DNA of 64,000 bases, from assembly GCA_963969345.1 (NCBI GenBank), contig OZ017766.1, forward strand, positions 496,001 to 560,000, in the 5' to 3' direction. This document shows, in pieces, positions 12,540-25,240 of this stretch. Below the pieces are notes generated by a model, which saw only the letters and a program-made list of their open reading frames with translations, had not been told where the DNA came from and ran no database searches. Every line of letters starts with the position of its first letter. Position 1 is the first letter of the stretch. A program made the position numbers and the translations under genes. This stretch comes from Turbatrix aceti. Lineage: Eukaryota; Nematoda; Chromadorea; Rhabditida; Panagrolaimidae.

Positions 12540-13966
12540 TTAAGAGGCAGTCTGCGAGCCGATTTACATCCGACGACACAGCAATTTTTACACTTTCAAA
12601 TGTTTTGAGCCAATGTTGTAGACGACCCTGAGGGCAGTCTATATCCGCGGTATTACATTTTTAAAAGATCGGATTCTGGAGATTTGGCTTCAGATGTGTT
12701 TTTCATAAAATCCGATGAAGCGCTTGTCGTTGTAGTCAAAACTGTCTAAAAATTTGTTCAGGGGGGTTTCAGGGGACAAGGAATACGATGGAATACTCAA
12801 ATCTTTAAAAAAACAACTGCAAGTATTTTTTTTTGAATTTCGGGGTCACAAAATCGGCTGCCATATCTTTATTTTGCAAAATGGACCATATAAACCATAC
12901 CCTATCGGAAAGCCCGATTTTTTCTGCGTCGGATAAGCTTTTCAGAAAAAAAACGTAGATTTCCCCCCGCCTTTTAGATCTCGATTTGTAGTCAAAATCA
13001 GACATGAAAATGGCCCGCCGAAGCCCGGCCCGGCCCGGGCCCGGCCCAGGCCCGGGCCGGGCTTGGGGGGGGCCTGTGACTTTTCAGTGGGCCCGGAAAA
13101 GCCCGTTATGGCCCGTTATTTAATAAATAATGTAAAAAATTATAAAAATTTACTGCATTTTGGTTATTTTTAACAAAATTTAGTCTCTACAGATAGAAAA
13201 CATGGTATTTTGGATAAAAACGAGTTATTTATGTCATTTATATAACGATTGGCTGCTATTTTTTTGGATAAAAATTCGAAAAAAACAGAGGGGATAATTT
13301 CGGGCCGGCCCGGCCCGGCCCGGCCCAGGCCCGGGCTTTCGACGGGCCGGGCCGGGCCGGGCCTGGGCCTAAAAATTAGGCCCGTTTTCATGTCTGGTCA
13401 AAATGACAAAAAACGCTCTTTTTTGTGCTTGTGCGCGTACGTGCGCGCGCGCGTGCGCACTCGCTGCGAGACTAGTTTAGGGGGTTTTTTGGTTGTTTTG
13501 ACTACAAATCGAGATCTAGAAGGCGGGGGGAAATCTACGTTTTTTTTCTGAAAAGCTTATCCGACGCAGAAAAAATCGGGCTTTCAGATAGGGTATGGTT
13601 TATATGGTCCATTTTGCAAAATAAAGATATGGCAGCCGATTTTGTGACCCCGAAATTCAAAAAAAAAATACTTGCAGTTGTTTTTTTTTTAAATTTGAGA
13701 ATGCCATCGTATTCCCTGTCCTCTAAAACCCCCGGTTACAAATTTTCTGACCGTTTTGGGTGAAACGACGAGAGCGCCATCTGATTTTATGAAAAACATG
13801 TCTGAAGCCAAACCTCCAGAATCCGATTTTTCAAAAATCAAATATCCCGGATATAGACTGCCCTAAGGGTCCTCTACAACATTGGCTCAAAACATTTGAA
13901 AGTGTAAAAATTGCTGTGTCGGACTTTTCCCCTTATTGGTAAAAATTCTCGCAGACTGCCTCTTAA
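12540..13966. mobile_element. TTAA-flanked foldback element, copy 1, hosting a hAT insertion
   Basis: 1.43 kb. The ends are TTAAGAGGCAGTCTGCGA and its inverse, so the element is bounded by TTAA on both sides. This fits piggyBac-type TTAA target duplication, or a terminal repeat that itself starts with TTAA. The arms, about 450 bp each, are closely matched (for example GACTACAAATCGAGATCTA is paired with its inverse near 12975). A second element with the same ends lies at 60719-62075. No transposase ORF. The loop carries a separate hAT-like insertion at 12999-13396. Confidence 0.82.
12999..13396. mobile_element. hAT-like element nested in the TTAA foldback
   Basis: 398 bp. It begins CAGACATGAAAATGGCCC and ends with the near-inverse GGCCCGTTTTCATGTCTG. 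It has an exact 8-bp duplication GTCAAAAT on both sides (12991-12998, 13397-13404). The inner ends are solid GGCCCGGCCC arrays. Because it sits in the loop of the larger foldback, it is the younger insertion. Confidence 0.87.
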
Positions 13967-14770
13967 TCGGTTTTTGATTTCCAAAATTTTTTTGCTCAGT
14001 TTTTTTGACACAAAAAGCGGAATAAAGAATTTTTTATTTGAACAATAATGTGTCAATGAGATATTTTTTTTCGCAAAAGTTTAAAACTAATGCGTGCCAA
14101 AAAAATTATAGCACATACAATTTTTGCAGATGACCGTTTTTTTGTAAACACATTTTTTGAATTGTATTATAAAAAAAAGATAATTTAAAAGAATGTATTT
14201 CCATTGTTTTAACTACAAGAGATTTTGGAATTGCTCACTTTCCCATAAAAACTGTAACAAATCATATTTCGGTTGCGTTTCCTCTCTTTTAATGCGTTTC
14301 TCTTTCTTGCCTCCGGAAACATTTTTTGTGTCTAAATTCACTGGTTTACGGAATCAGTTGCATGAGGTGTTATCGTATACGCGTAATCTCACCCCCCCCA
14401 CCCCTCATTTGCTGACCGGGGTGAGTAAACCGGATAGCGGTTGGTGACACAGAAGAAATACGAGAAAGGCGCTGTCGACCCGAGCCGATAAGCCTTTCTC
14501 TTCTATCGCAACAAGCCAGCCCATATCGAGAGTTTCTAATCGGCAAGTGATTTTGAAGCCGTGGTATGTCATTATCTTGATGAGTTTCTAAAGAGGGAGG
14601 GAAAGTGATGCAAAAAAGTGGAGATTAAAGTCTTAAAATATTACATCGTTTTCACTGTGTGCAAAATAACCAAAAAAGAACATTTACAGATAGTGATTTT
14701 TTGTTTCGTGTCAATTGTTTGGGACTGACGTGTTTTTTTTTGGATTAACATAAATTATTTTGTAATTTCC
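13967..14770. other. Intergenic DNA upstream of the secreted cysteine-rich gene
   Basis: AT-rich; no independent gene. A splice-acceptor-like TAATTTCCAG ends at 14772, four bases before the next start codon, and may be a spliced-leader acceptor. Confidence 0.4.
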
Positions 14771-14775
14771 AGGTC

Positions 14776-17355
14776 ATGAGAATATGGCTGAGCAATATCG
14801 TAGCCTTTCTGGCAGTGGCTTGTTATTCCCAGTCAGCGGCTATTGTCGACGACGAAAGTGAAACGGATGCAAGTTTTTTTCATTTGTAATCGATTTCTTT
14901 TTTCACCTTTTCAGTCATTCGACGTTAAACTCCGAACTATTTGTATGAATTTTCTGGATTGTGAAAGTGAAATTATAAATGTTCACTATAGATGCACGGC
15001 AAATAGTAGAAATGCTACCGGTGTAGCCTGTGGTTTGACGGATGACTTTCGGTGTGAATCGTTTTGTGCGATCGTTTTTCCCTTGAATGAAATTAAATAA
15101 TTGTAGAGAACTAAACGGTCTCATGACTGCTAGGATAAGCGAATTTGCGGGTTGCATTGGAGCTGGGGCGGGAGCCTTCGAGGCCCTTGACATCTTCATG
15201 CATGACACAACTCTAGAAGTATGCATTTTAGCTATTGTTTTCAAAATCACTTTATCGCTTCCTTTTTTTCATTCAGACTCCCGAATGCAGCAAACCGGTA
15301 GACCTGAACGCCCTCGACGTCATCATGTCTGCTGGAAGCTGCTGGAAAGCTCTTTCCGTTCTCAAGCGGCAGTGTCAAGCCCTCCAAAAATGCTGCCTTC
15401 CTGCCAAAACATGCATGCAGGCCGGGAGATCTAGCAAGGCTACCCATGCTGTTCGAGCTAAGCACATCGAAATTAACAAGAAGACTCTCATTTGTCGGGA
15501 AGAAATGAAAAAGGTCATGGATAAGGCTTCCATGTCTCCAACTTCTGTTCAACCGTAATTTTTTTCTCTGGAAAAAAATCATTGGTGCAATTTTTACAGA
15601 GAACTCCTCAGGAGAGCCGAAGGAGTGCTGACGTTACAAGGAGATACAATGATGGATGTTTTGCAGCGAAAATATGTTTATAACAAACTTGAGGTATCAT
15701 TTTTTTCTCAGTTTTAAGTTGACATGTTTTTCTAGCGTGAACTGCTACGAAATCGTGCTTCCGAATCATCGACAACAATATTCAACCAAACAGCAGTCAT
15801 CAATCGGATATTGAAATTCAAAAATCGTAAATCCTTATCCGGGATCCGCCGTAAGCAACAAAAGGAGTTGGAAGATGTCATGTGGAGTAGTATCAGGGAA
15901 GCAACGATACAACTGATGCCTCTTCCCAATAAAAAGCGAAATGACATTGGCAATGAGCCCAAGGAAATTAAAATTATGGTAAAATTTTAAATTTTTCAAT
16001 ACAAATTTTCATTTCTAAAATTTCTACCGAATTCAAAAATTTTATAGTCGAAGCGCAAGCTTCTCAACGTTACCACTATCCCGGCAGACATCCACAACTC
16101 AGTAATCAAGATGCCTTTAATTCTGCCAATGCCAATCGTTCACCAAAATCTATCTTTTGCTATGCCATCGAAGCTCAATCTTTCCAACGTTCCTATACAC
16201 AAAAATCGGCCTTTCATCAACCGAACGATCAACAAAACTGCGCTTCCGTCATCCAAGGCACGCTTTGTAAAGACACAGGATCACATTTTAAAACCCCTGG
16301 ACGTCAGTGACCTTGACAACTCATGGACTGAAGTTGTGCTTGATTCGACACAGACACCGATACCAGTGCCTCCGGAATTTCCAACCAATGTTGACTCCTC
16401 AATCGGTCCATTGTCAATCATCCGAACGACCATTCCTCCAAGGAAGACGATTACGCTGGCACCGACGAATCTGCTGCAACAAGCGTTGCAGGCAAATCGA
16501 ACAGCCAGAATTTTTGGCGTAACAACGAGAGAGAAAACTGCAAGGAAAGTAGTCGTCGATGGATCGACAAGTCAAACTGTTGACCAAGAAGTTAAAGTTT
16601 CTGGACTGCCGGAGCCTTTCGAATCGCCAAAAATTAAGATGATCAGTCACAACGACAAGGAAATGCTTTCTGTGAAAACAGATTTGGTCAAGAATCTCGA
16701 GCAATTCATAAAAATGGTTCAGGAACGAGAAATAGACAACAAAGCTGTCGTCGAGGAACGCAACAGGCTGTCTAAGCTTCGAAAAACAGCTGTAGATTTC
16801 TTTATAGATGATGAAGAAATGGGGTACTGCGAGCTGTACCAAATTTGCACCAAACAGCTTTTATACGTTCAAAAAGAATGCAAATCGGTTGGCGGACGTC
16901 TGGTACCGGGGCTCCCCAAACGAAGATTTGGCGGCTGCAATCGAAAACTTGTGGATCAATACCAGCGCTTGGAAAAACTAAGAAAACAGGTGGAAGACGA
17001 GTTTAACTTCTGCCTTCAATCTGCTATTGACAACAAAACCGACACTGATGCATGTCCTAACAACTGGCCATTCCTGCCGGCTTTTGAGGACGAACCCGCG
17101 TGCGTCAACCGAATTCGAATAATCCAGAATCACTGCAACAAGCTCGGACGATGCTGTGGAGCAGTCCGCATGTGTCGCGAAGAGTTGGATAGCACGCCTC
17201 TGGCCACAAAACTTGTTGCTCGGGAAGAACGCCTTGCAAGGGCTTCTGCCAGATGCCAGATTCGCGCTTACAATGACTACAAAAAGTACCGAAGTCTGCA
17301 TCTCGGCGAAGTGACTGAAGAGCGACGGGCGGCAACGGCGGCAAAAATGTTGTGA
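14776..17355 (+). CDS. Secreted cysteine-rich protein, seven exons, family not recognised
   Basis: Exons by splice signals and phase: 14776-14868, 14915-15051, 15107-15218, 15277-15554, 15600-15693, 15736-15978, 16048-17355, giving about 754 aa. The first exon is a signal peptide (MRIWLSNIVAFLAVACYSQS). Intron 1 only works with a GC donor (GAT|GCAAGT), the standard non-canonical class. The N-terminal third and the C-terminal third each carry a similar cysteine block: QCQALQKCCLPAKTC and HCNKLGRCCGAVRMC. This suggests an internal duplication of a CC-x3-4-C module. The middle is a low-cysteine, Pro/Thr/Lys-rich linker followed by a charged helical stretch (about residues 500-570). An AATAAA lies at 17586. 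I do not know the family; it is probably extracellular, with structural or ligand-binding roles both possible. Confidence 0.8.
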
Positions 17356-18450
17356 TGCGTTTTTTTCTGTTTCTTTGTTGGCACATACTACACTGTATTT
17401 TGCAATGCATATACGTACTCCAGGAGAACAATGAATCATTCTGGATGCTCCTTTACTTATTTCACACCATACTATAGAATCTGTACATAGGGCTGCCACA
17501 CCTTTCTTTTACCTGTTTTCACACAAATTGTTTCCATACTGCCAGTACTGTCTCTAATATTACAGAATTATTATTGGAATCTGATAATAAATTAGTTATT
17601 TTATTTGGTCTGTGTAAATATTTTAAATATTTTTTATCCCCAGCTCATTAACTATTTTACCGCCTTTGTATCGCACTAACAATGGTTGCAAGAATTAAAA
17701 AGTGCTAGGTTCTCTCCAGCCTGGTACCTGTTCTGAGTCTAGTAATCCCACAAGTAACAACAAATGATTTAAAAATGAAGAAACTTTTTTCGCGTTGAAA
17801 CAATCATTGTCATATTTTTTTACAGTTTGAACAGAATTTTTTATATTTTTTGCAGGTCAAACTGAAAAATAAGGTTGTGCACAGATTTTGTTTTTCAGCG
17901 CTTGTTGTAAACCCTGGTTATGTCGCGTTGTGGAAAGAGCGCAAAAATTTTATACATTTTTTAAGCAATCTATGGAATCTGAACAAAGACCGTGAGACTA
18001 CTGATTTAATTCCCATTTTTAGTCAATGTATAGTCAACAATACACTTATTAGCAAAGCTTAGTTAAAGTTACTGAAGCTCAGCTTTCTTTTTCTTGGCAG
18101 TAATTGCATTCTATCGCAGGTGCCACTATGTCGGGTTATTATTTTTACCTGAGCATAAAATATCTGGTATTATTTGCCACAGAGTAGCAAGGCACAGACA
18201 ATACATTTTTTGAATCAAACTGGATTTATTTGTTACAAAAAATGTACTCTTTAGTGCTTCTTTCCTTAAGCGAATATGTGCTTCCTTCCGTTACCCCTAA
18301 TTTTACCATTCGGCCTGGATGTAACGGTAAAATTATGCAAGAAACTGTAACTCACGTTTTAAATCATTAGTACCTAACACATTTTTTACAAAATGCAAAA
18401 TTTAAATAATTTCTTTTTTTAGAACTCGGCATACGTTATCGCAGCATACA
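17356..18450. other. Intergenic region, cysteine-rich gene to Sre receptor
   Basis: Contains the AATAAA at 17586 for the upstream gene and a TTTTTTTAG acceptor at 18421-18422, 28 bp before the receptor start. No other gene is supported. Confidence 0.45.
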
Positions 18451-19491
18451 ATGGAACATTTTCTGCCATTTTATTGCTTTGATTTGGCAATGTCGGTTGT
18501 TAACTTATTCGTGATTGTCTATGCCGTTTTGTCAAGAGTATCATTGACTAACAATTTTCACAAAAATTATGGGTACGTTTGTTTTTTTTCCCATTTTGAA
18601 AATGAAGTTTAACTAGACGCTGGAATGTTTTCAGAATCCTTAGATTGGTTCAGTTTGCATTCTGCTACATTTTTACCCTGCTTCACGCTGCGGTCTCTGC
18701 GCTACACATTGCCCGTGTAAACAACGTGATAACAGACTTTCTCATCTATAGCCGTGCTTTTGTATGGTGCTTTATACGCTTTAATATTATCAATATTGTC
18801 AGCGAGAGATTGTATGCAACACACGTTGTTGATACGTATGAAAAACGGTCATCTGCAGGGATTGCATATATTGGTATTACGCTTAATGGGATTATATGCG
18901 TCCTGCTTACCTATTCACAGTTTTACGGTTAGTAGTTTTGTTAATTTCATGGTGATTTGTATTTTGTAGCAAAAGTAAAAATTGTTTTTATTTTTATTCC
19001 TTGCGTTGCGTGTGACCTGCTACATCTTTGCATTACGCCACTCTTGGTACGATACAATGAAACGCTTTTTCGACGCACACAATTGAGAAGCACGAACTTG
19101 AGTCACCGATACCAGATTGCAGAGAATATTAAAGCTTTAAGGATATTTTGGGAGCTGGAATTCATGTTTTTTGTCTTCAGTGTCCCCGGATGCGTTTTTG
19201 TGTTGCTAAATCACAACTTAAACTTCATGCATGCTAATTATGGCTACATCATACAGTATACCGTAGGGACACCTGTTAGAAGCGAACATCTACTGTCACT
19301 TTTAGCTTTCCATTACCTTCATCAACGTTGCCGCAATTGTCATGGCCGTGCACACCAAGATATATGCCAGACGCGAGCGACAGACTACCACTACCTCAGG
19401 AATTGTCAATGTGCTCGGTCAAAAGATAACCTTTAAGCAGGGATACGACGCCCATTTCGGAGCTCTGAAGGATGCATGGCGTGTTTCGTAA
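18451..19491 (+). CDS. Seven-transmembrane chemoreceptor of the nematode Sre class
   Basis: Exons 18451-18572, 18635-18927, 18970-19262 and 19306-19491 give 297 aa with consistent phases. The last intron is only 43 nt. Hydrophobic segments are spaced as seven helices. Sre signatures: HKNYG after helix 1, SERLYATHVVDTYEKR after helix 3, LSHRYQIAENIKALR before helix 5, and a short tail ending LKDAWRVS. Nematode Sre proteins are G-protein-coupled receptors expressed mostly in chemosensory neurons; the ligand cannot be inferred. The length is slightly below the usual 330-360 aa, so an extra 5' segment is possible, although the upstream acceptor at 18422 fits trans-splicing directly to this start. 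Confidence 0.85.
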
Positions 19492-19814
19492 TGCTGCTTA
19501 AAAAATTTAAAAAAAAAACATTACGTACTGGCAAGATACACACCTGTACAAACAATTCGTGCTTTGCAACGGGTCTCACAGACTGAGTTGTCCAAGCAGA
19601 TGATGATGCATGCGTGGCTCCGCACGGGTTACCTCTGTACAGGTTGCGTTTATGTGCGTCGTTACGTGTTTTTTGTCATAATCCCTTCCTCCCACCTCCT
19701 ATTCCGGTATGATTCTTCGTTGGCTTGGATGGTTGGCCTTATATTGATACATCAGCAGCACCAACATCCTCTGCCCTTTAGTTTCACCAACTAACTCTCC
19801 GTAGTTGGATCAAC

Positions 19815-22800
19815 ATGGCTCCCGCGCTCAAGGGTGTTAAGCGAAAGCGAACGGATATTCAATATCTGCGGGCAATTGCCATTGTATCAGTTCTCGGCTT
19901 TCATCTGGCGCCTTCCTACGTGCCGCAGGGTTTTCTTGGGGTCGATGTATTTTTTGTACTCTCTGGCTACCTGATGACCATGCTGCTGGCCTATGGCCCT
20001 AAAAAAAGCCTGTCCTTCGGCACAGTAATCACGTTCTACGAGCGACGGCTGAAGCGCTTACTCCCGGCCTACGTCATGGCGTTGGCCGCTACCCTCGCTA
20101 TGGGGGCTTACTTTTTGGTCAACCATGACTTCAATTTTCTGAGGACAGATGCCGCTCTTGCCTCCCTGTTTCTGACCAACTTTGGATCCATGTTCAGCAA
20201 CGACGAATACTTCAAGCTTGTCAGCTCGTACAAATTTTTGCTCCACACCTGGTCGCTATCGGTTGAACTTCAGTACTACCTGTTGGCCCCTTTTCTACTG
20301 GCGATTATCGCTTTCAACAGATTTTCAATTCCTGTGACATTTGCTGCGTCGTTTGCAAGCTGGGCTTTTCAAACGCACAATTCGGGTAGTGTCGCGTGGT
20401 CATTTGACTTCCTGGGAGCCAGGATCTGGCAATTCCTTGTCGGCACGTTAGTTTATTATTTTGAAAAACAGAGAACAGCACATGAAGACACGTTCGACAT
20501 GAGGCAGGACAATGACAGCTATGGAACGTTGCGAATTGCTTCTTTTGCTGTCATCTGCACCGTCAGCTTCGCCCCCCAGCTCACAAATCACTGGGCTTAT
20601 ACCGTGCTCATCCGGCTTCTGGCTACAGCATTCACTGGCGTAGCCATGTATTGTGGACCCACAGCAAACTTGGAATTCACAAATTCTCTCCTATCAAAGT
20701 TGTTGCTTTACCTCGGAGACATCAGCTACTCGGTGTACCTCTTCCACTGGCCGTTGACAATTCTGTACAGGTATCTTGGGAATCCAGATGACCTTATGGG
20801 TGGCATCAAGCTGCTAGTTGTCATATTTGCTGTTTCTATTGTACAATATCATTTGTTTGAAAGCCAGATGCTCACCAGAAGCAGTCGACAGGTGTTTGGA
20901 ATTTGTTTTGCTTTTTACTGTGTGATTGCGACGTTCATTGTCGCCAAACAGGGACTTGGAATGTTCAGTGTTGTAAGTTTTTGATTTGGAAAAACAGTAA
21001 ATTTATTATTAAAAAAAATGAAATTTCTAAAACGGTAATTTCCCAAAAAAAATGTTTTTATGGATTTATTCAATTAATAAACTTAGTATACATTCCAGAA
21101 TGCCAATGCTGAACTCGCGTGGTATAATCAACAGCTTGCCGATCCATGCTATCCGACTATAGACTGCAATTTTGATCCGGAAATGCTACAATATGTCAAC
21201 AAAACGGACACCCTGTCGTCGTACGTTTGCTCATTTCAGGTTGGTTTCATGAAAATACTTACCAATAATCTCTCTAACTTTTTCTATAATTCTTCCAAAA
21301 AATGGAACAATGCAGATATTCGAATTGAAAAAAAATTGTTCAAGATCTTTTTAGTTGTGTTTTAAAATTTTTTTTCAATGCACGCAGGTATCCTCGCTAT
21401 CCTGCGTGCATAAGCTCAGACGCTATGCCACGTAGCCAGCCGGCCTGGTCGAGCGCAGTGTTCACCTGCCACGTCTTTTTTCCAACTAAAACCGGAAAGC
21501 AGACGCGTTGCATGTTTGTTGCTTTTTTTGGGAAAAAGCCAACCTGGCGTTGCAATTGCACGTGGACATGAGAATTAATGGTAACATGCAAGCAGTATAC
21601 TTGAGCATTGATAACAGTATAATTAAGCCTAGTTCACAGATTGCACACTTTTCCACGTCTTTATTTTTTAGGGGACAGGCAAAGAAACAGTTTTTGTTAC
21701 CGGAAACAGCTATGCACTATTTCAACTTTCGGCATTCCTAAAGGCTTTTGACGGCAGGTACAGCAAGCTCTACTTCATCGCCAGGCCTTCGTGTCTTATC
21801 TTTGACGTACTGAACAATGAGACACGACCCAACCACCATTGTGACGAAATCGTCAATCAGACTGTCAGTTTTATGTCTGTCTTCAAGCCTGACATAACCA
21901 TTATTACACAGGCGTAAGTTTTGTCTAGAAATTTTATTCGACAAACAAAAAAATATCGTTTTTTTAAATTTCTACGTGCCGTGCATTCAGCAATGTACAA
22001 TGATAATAATATAGGGGATATGGATTAATAGCGTATAATAAAAGGGTGACATGTAAGGGGAGAATATGGAAATTCAAGACTTTGTTGCGAGCGCCACGAG
22101 TACGAGACGGCCTTACGGAGATGTTGAGATGACAGAAAGGGGGGTTTTTCAAAATTCGAAAAATTGTTGGCGCTAATTTACTTCAGCCCCCCTAGGACTT
22201 ATAGCTCCCCACCCCCGGACGACAACCCCCCAATAAGGGAAAAAGCCCCCCGAGTGGAGAGCTGTTCTAAACCGACTGGGGGGCCAGTGTACTGCCTGGG
22301 GAGTTGTTTCACAGTGGTCAAATTTTTAAGCTGAAAAGGGGGGCTATTGTAAATCGGTCGTGGCGCTACTTTATTTCAGGCGCCTCCAACAGTTTTGATG
22401 ACGTCATCGACGACAAAAAAATTTCAGCCACCCACTAAAGCTCGTGGGGACTACATGGACACCCTGCCGCACTGCATTGTTCCATTTTTTGGAAGAATTA
22501 TAGAAAAAGTTTAAGCCAAAGCCCTAAATCCACGCCTGAACCTAATTTATACATTTTAGGTAACTGAAAGAGGAAGATAATAGCCGATATGTCTAAAATT
22601 TTCCCCTGCAACACTGAAAATCAGTGCCCACTATCAGTGCGTGTGAAAAGTTTTACATCTTACTTAAAAATAAGCAGCTTGAGAGACAACAACGAACAAA
22701 CCGCGAAACACGGAAGGGAAATCATCCGTGTAACACGTTTTTGTATTTTTTCGATCTGATTCGAAAGCTTTTGAGAATCACGGAGAAGTCGAAATCAAGC

Positions 22801-25013
22801 TTGCGTCCCGTTAAAGTTAAGTTTGCGCCGGCCATTTGTAAACTTGCCATAAAAAGGACGCAAGCTTAACGTATAGACGTAAAATTTGCATATTAGGTAG
22901 CGTTCGTGCCATGTTGTTATTTTGTGTTTTTCATCCCTATTCCCGCAATCGCATAAGGAGCACTAAAGGAGCACAACAGGGGGGGAAGGCCTTGCGCGCG
23001 AATGTTTATTTTTGTGACAAATTCGCGTTCATGTGCTTTGTTGCGCTCCGCAATTCTAATTTATTTGTTTTTATCGAAGGAATTTGAATAAGCATCACAG
23101 GAAGATGGATAATGTTGCGCGGTGCGCTTCATGCCCGCACTCGCATGAGAATCATAACGGAATTATAAGGCTTTGCACGCTAATGTGTTTTATTGTGATT
23201 CATTCGCACGCATGTAATTCATTGTGATCCGCAGCTCTAATTTAGTAATTGTTTTTTGCTGAATTTTGAATGCGAATAAAGGGGAAAATAGCTTAGATTT
23301 TTTTGCACTTCATTGTGATTCTTCATTTTCATTGTGCGTCTCATTTGATTCTAGCCGCCTTATAATTCCGTTATGATTCCGTTATGATTCTCATGCGAGT
23401 GCGGGTGCCTTCATTTTCGTTCCGACCCTTGATAGCTCCTACGCACCTTTCTCTCCCGCTGTGCTCCTTTAGTGCTCTTTATGCGAGTGCGGGTTGTGTC
23501 CCCTTGTGTCAACGTTTTCTCATTACATCATTTTATATGCTCAAATTAACAAAACAATCATCAAGTTAACAAAAAAAAGACAAGAATAACGCCGGATCAA
23601 CGGCTAACCATATGTGCTCTTGTCGTCGATGTGCGGGTATGATCGATCACCGGTGCCAGTTCCGTCGCGGACGCGTTCGTTGTCAAGCATTTTTGATTCA
23701 GCGGCATTTTCGTAATGATGAATTGAGGGCGCTTTTCATGATTCTGATTCCTGAAAAAATATATAATCTCTTCGTTAAATGTACATAAAAACTTACAAAC
23801 AATAATCGAAGTTGTTTCGAATCATAAAAAGTAGTTGTTGGTAAAGAAGTGCTTCCCTCGGCAACCATCACTCCGCGCAACGTCGAAACTGATATCTAAA
23901 ACGAAAAAAAAAACAACAGATAAAAAGCAAAATCTCGACACAAACGGACAAATGTGAATACTGACTGAAAACAAGAAACAATTGAAACATGAATCGAATG
24001 CTAATTTTTTATCGAAAGATTTTTTATCGAAAATTTCGCTTTGAGATTCGATAACTTTTCATCAAAAAAAACAAAAAAAGTAGAATTTGAATTGAACAAC
24101 TTCGGGCAAATTGCCGAATTAAGGGGCAGAAGTGTGACTTTGCTGCACCGCAAGCTTAATACAACCAATTTTTGACAAAATGTTAAGTTTGTGCCATGTA
24201 AATGTCAGATTGCAGCCCTATGAACAGCGAAAAACGTTCATTTTTTTATTTTTTCATTTTTTTCAAACTTGTTGCAAGTTTGTCGCAAGTCTGACATCGC
24301 TTAAGTCGACCGTAATCTGACTTAACATGCCGTATGTCTGACTCTGCGTCGACGCAAGCTTGATTTCGACTTCTCCGAGATGAGGGAAAAAGACGGGTGT
24401 GGAGAACTCTTGGAGGGGTCGAACGTAGTAAGGGGTGTACATTCTGGTCAAAATGGTGTACAAAATAATGTTGACAAAATTTCAGGATGTCAGGATTTTC
24501 ACCACTCGACGAAAAGATTCACTCTCTCGAAGAAGCTAGGGCGTCGTATGGTACGAGGACAATTGGAAGCTATCTCTGGCAATTTTCACAGTTCACAAAA
24601 AAGATGCTATTTGTCGAGCCGCATACAGCTTTCAAATTTCAGCCGGCCATTGAGTTGGCAAAGAGGCTGCTGCAAAATCAACGACTGGACGACTTTTCAA
24701 CCAGTATTTCAGTAAGCCATTCTTTAAAAAATATTTTTTTTGCATGTTTTTTTAGGAATGGAAAGCACACTATGAAAATGGGTGGACGAGACTAAAGCTT
24801 GCAATTGAAAAATGTCCTATGTGTTCAAGCGTTGAGATCACGAATATCTTCTGCGATAACAGCAAGGGTACGTGCGATATCTACGACCGACCGACAGGAA
24901 TCTCACTCTTTTGCGACGATATTCACCTGTCGCCTATCGGGGTTGATCGGCTCGTCCTGCCGTTCAAAGCGGCTGTGGATCGCGTACTCTCAGAACTCAG
25001 CCAGGGAATCTGA
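19815..25013 (+). CDS. Membrane O-acyltransferase (acyltransferase-3) with SGNH domain, OAC-like
   Basis: Exons 19815-20972, 21099-21239, 21672-21913, 24486-24711 and 24756-25013 give 674 aa; phases agree throughout. The N-terminal acyltransferase-3 domain has QYLRAIAIVSVLGFH, GFLGVDVFFVLSGYL, RRLKRLLPAY, HTWSLSVELQYY and DISYSVYLFHWPL in the expected order with many membrane helices (about residues 10-380). The luminal SGNH domain follows, with GNSYALF as block I and DDIHLSPIG as the terminal Asp-His pair. Nematodes carry dozens of such OAC proteins; substrates are mostly unknown, and modification of surface or secreted lipids or glycans is inferred. Intron 3 is 2.57 kb and filled with repeats, far longer than the others. 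Confidence 0.9.
22140..22405. repeat. Low-complexity inverted element in the acyltransferase intron, G/C-run type
   Basis: The ends TTGTTGGCGCTAATTTACTTCAG and (inverted) CTGTTGGAGGCGCCTGAAATAAAGTAG flank runs of CCCCCC and GGGGGG. The layout is like the word-filled hAT-like elements, but I found no 8-bp duplication. Confidence 0.4.
22942..23493. mobile_element. Diverged copy of the 283-bp MITE, split by a younger copy
   Basis: The left end CCCGCAATCGCATAAGGAGC and right end GCTCTTTATGCGAGTGCGGG are inverted. The interior (GCGAATGTTTATTTTTGTGAC, TTCGCGTTCATGTG, CCGCAATTCTAATTTA) aligns with the intact MITE. The intact copy at 23134-23405 interrupts it. The outer one is therefore older and the family has inserted into itself. 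Confidence 0.7.
23134..23405. mobile_element. MITE copy 1 (272 bp) with long terminal inverted repeats
   Basis: It starts CCCGCACTCGCATGAGAATC and ends with the exact inverse GATTCTCATGCGAGTGCGGG; the inverted repeats run about 45 bp. It is nearly identical to 59757-60039 and 63377-63659 but lacks one ATCATAACGGA unit (11 bp) in its left repeat. No coding capacity; target duplication not evident. Confidence 0.88.
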
Positions 25014-25240
25014 TGAGCAATTTGTTGTTTTTCACGTGCCATAAACGGTATTTTTACTTTTCTTTGAACTTATCAAGTTGTTCTTAGTTAGCCTGAAGCG
25101 TATGATAAATTGGTGGTTGACATAAACATGATTAAAAAATATTATTTTGAAGAACAAAAAATGTACAATTTATTAGTTTGGCATACAGTAATATGACACT
25201 TTCAATTGCGTTTATATTCTAAAAAGAATAAAAATGCATG

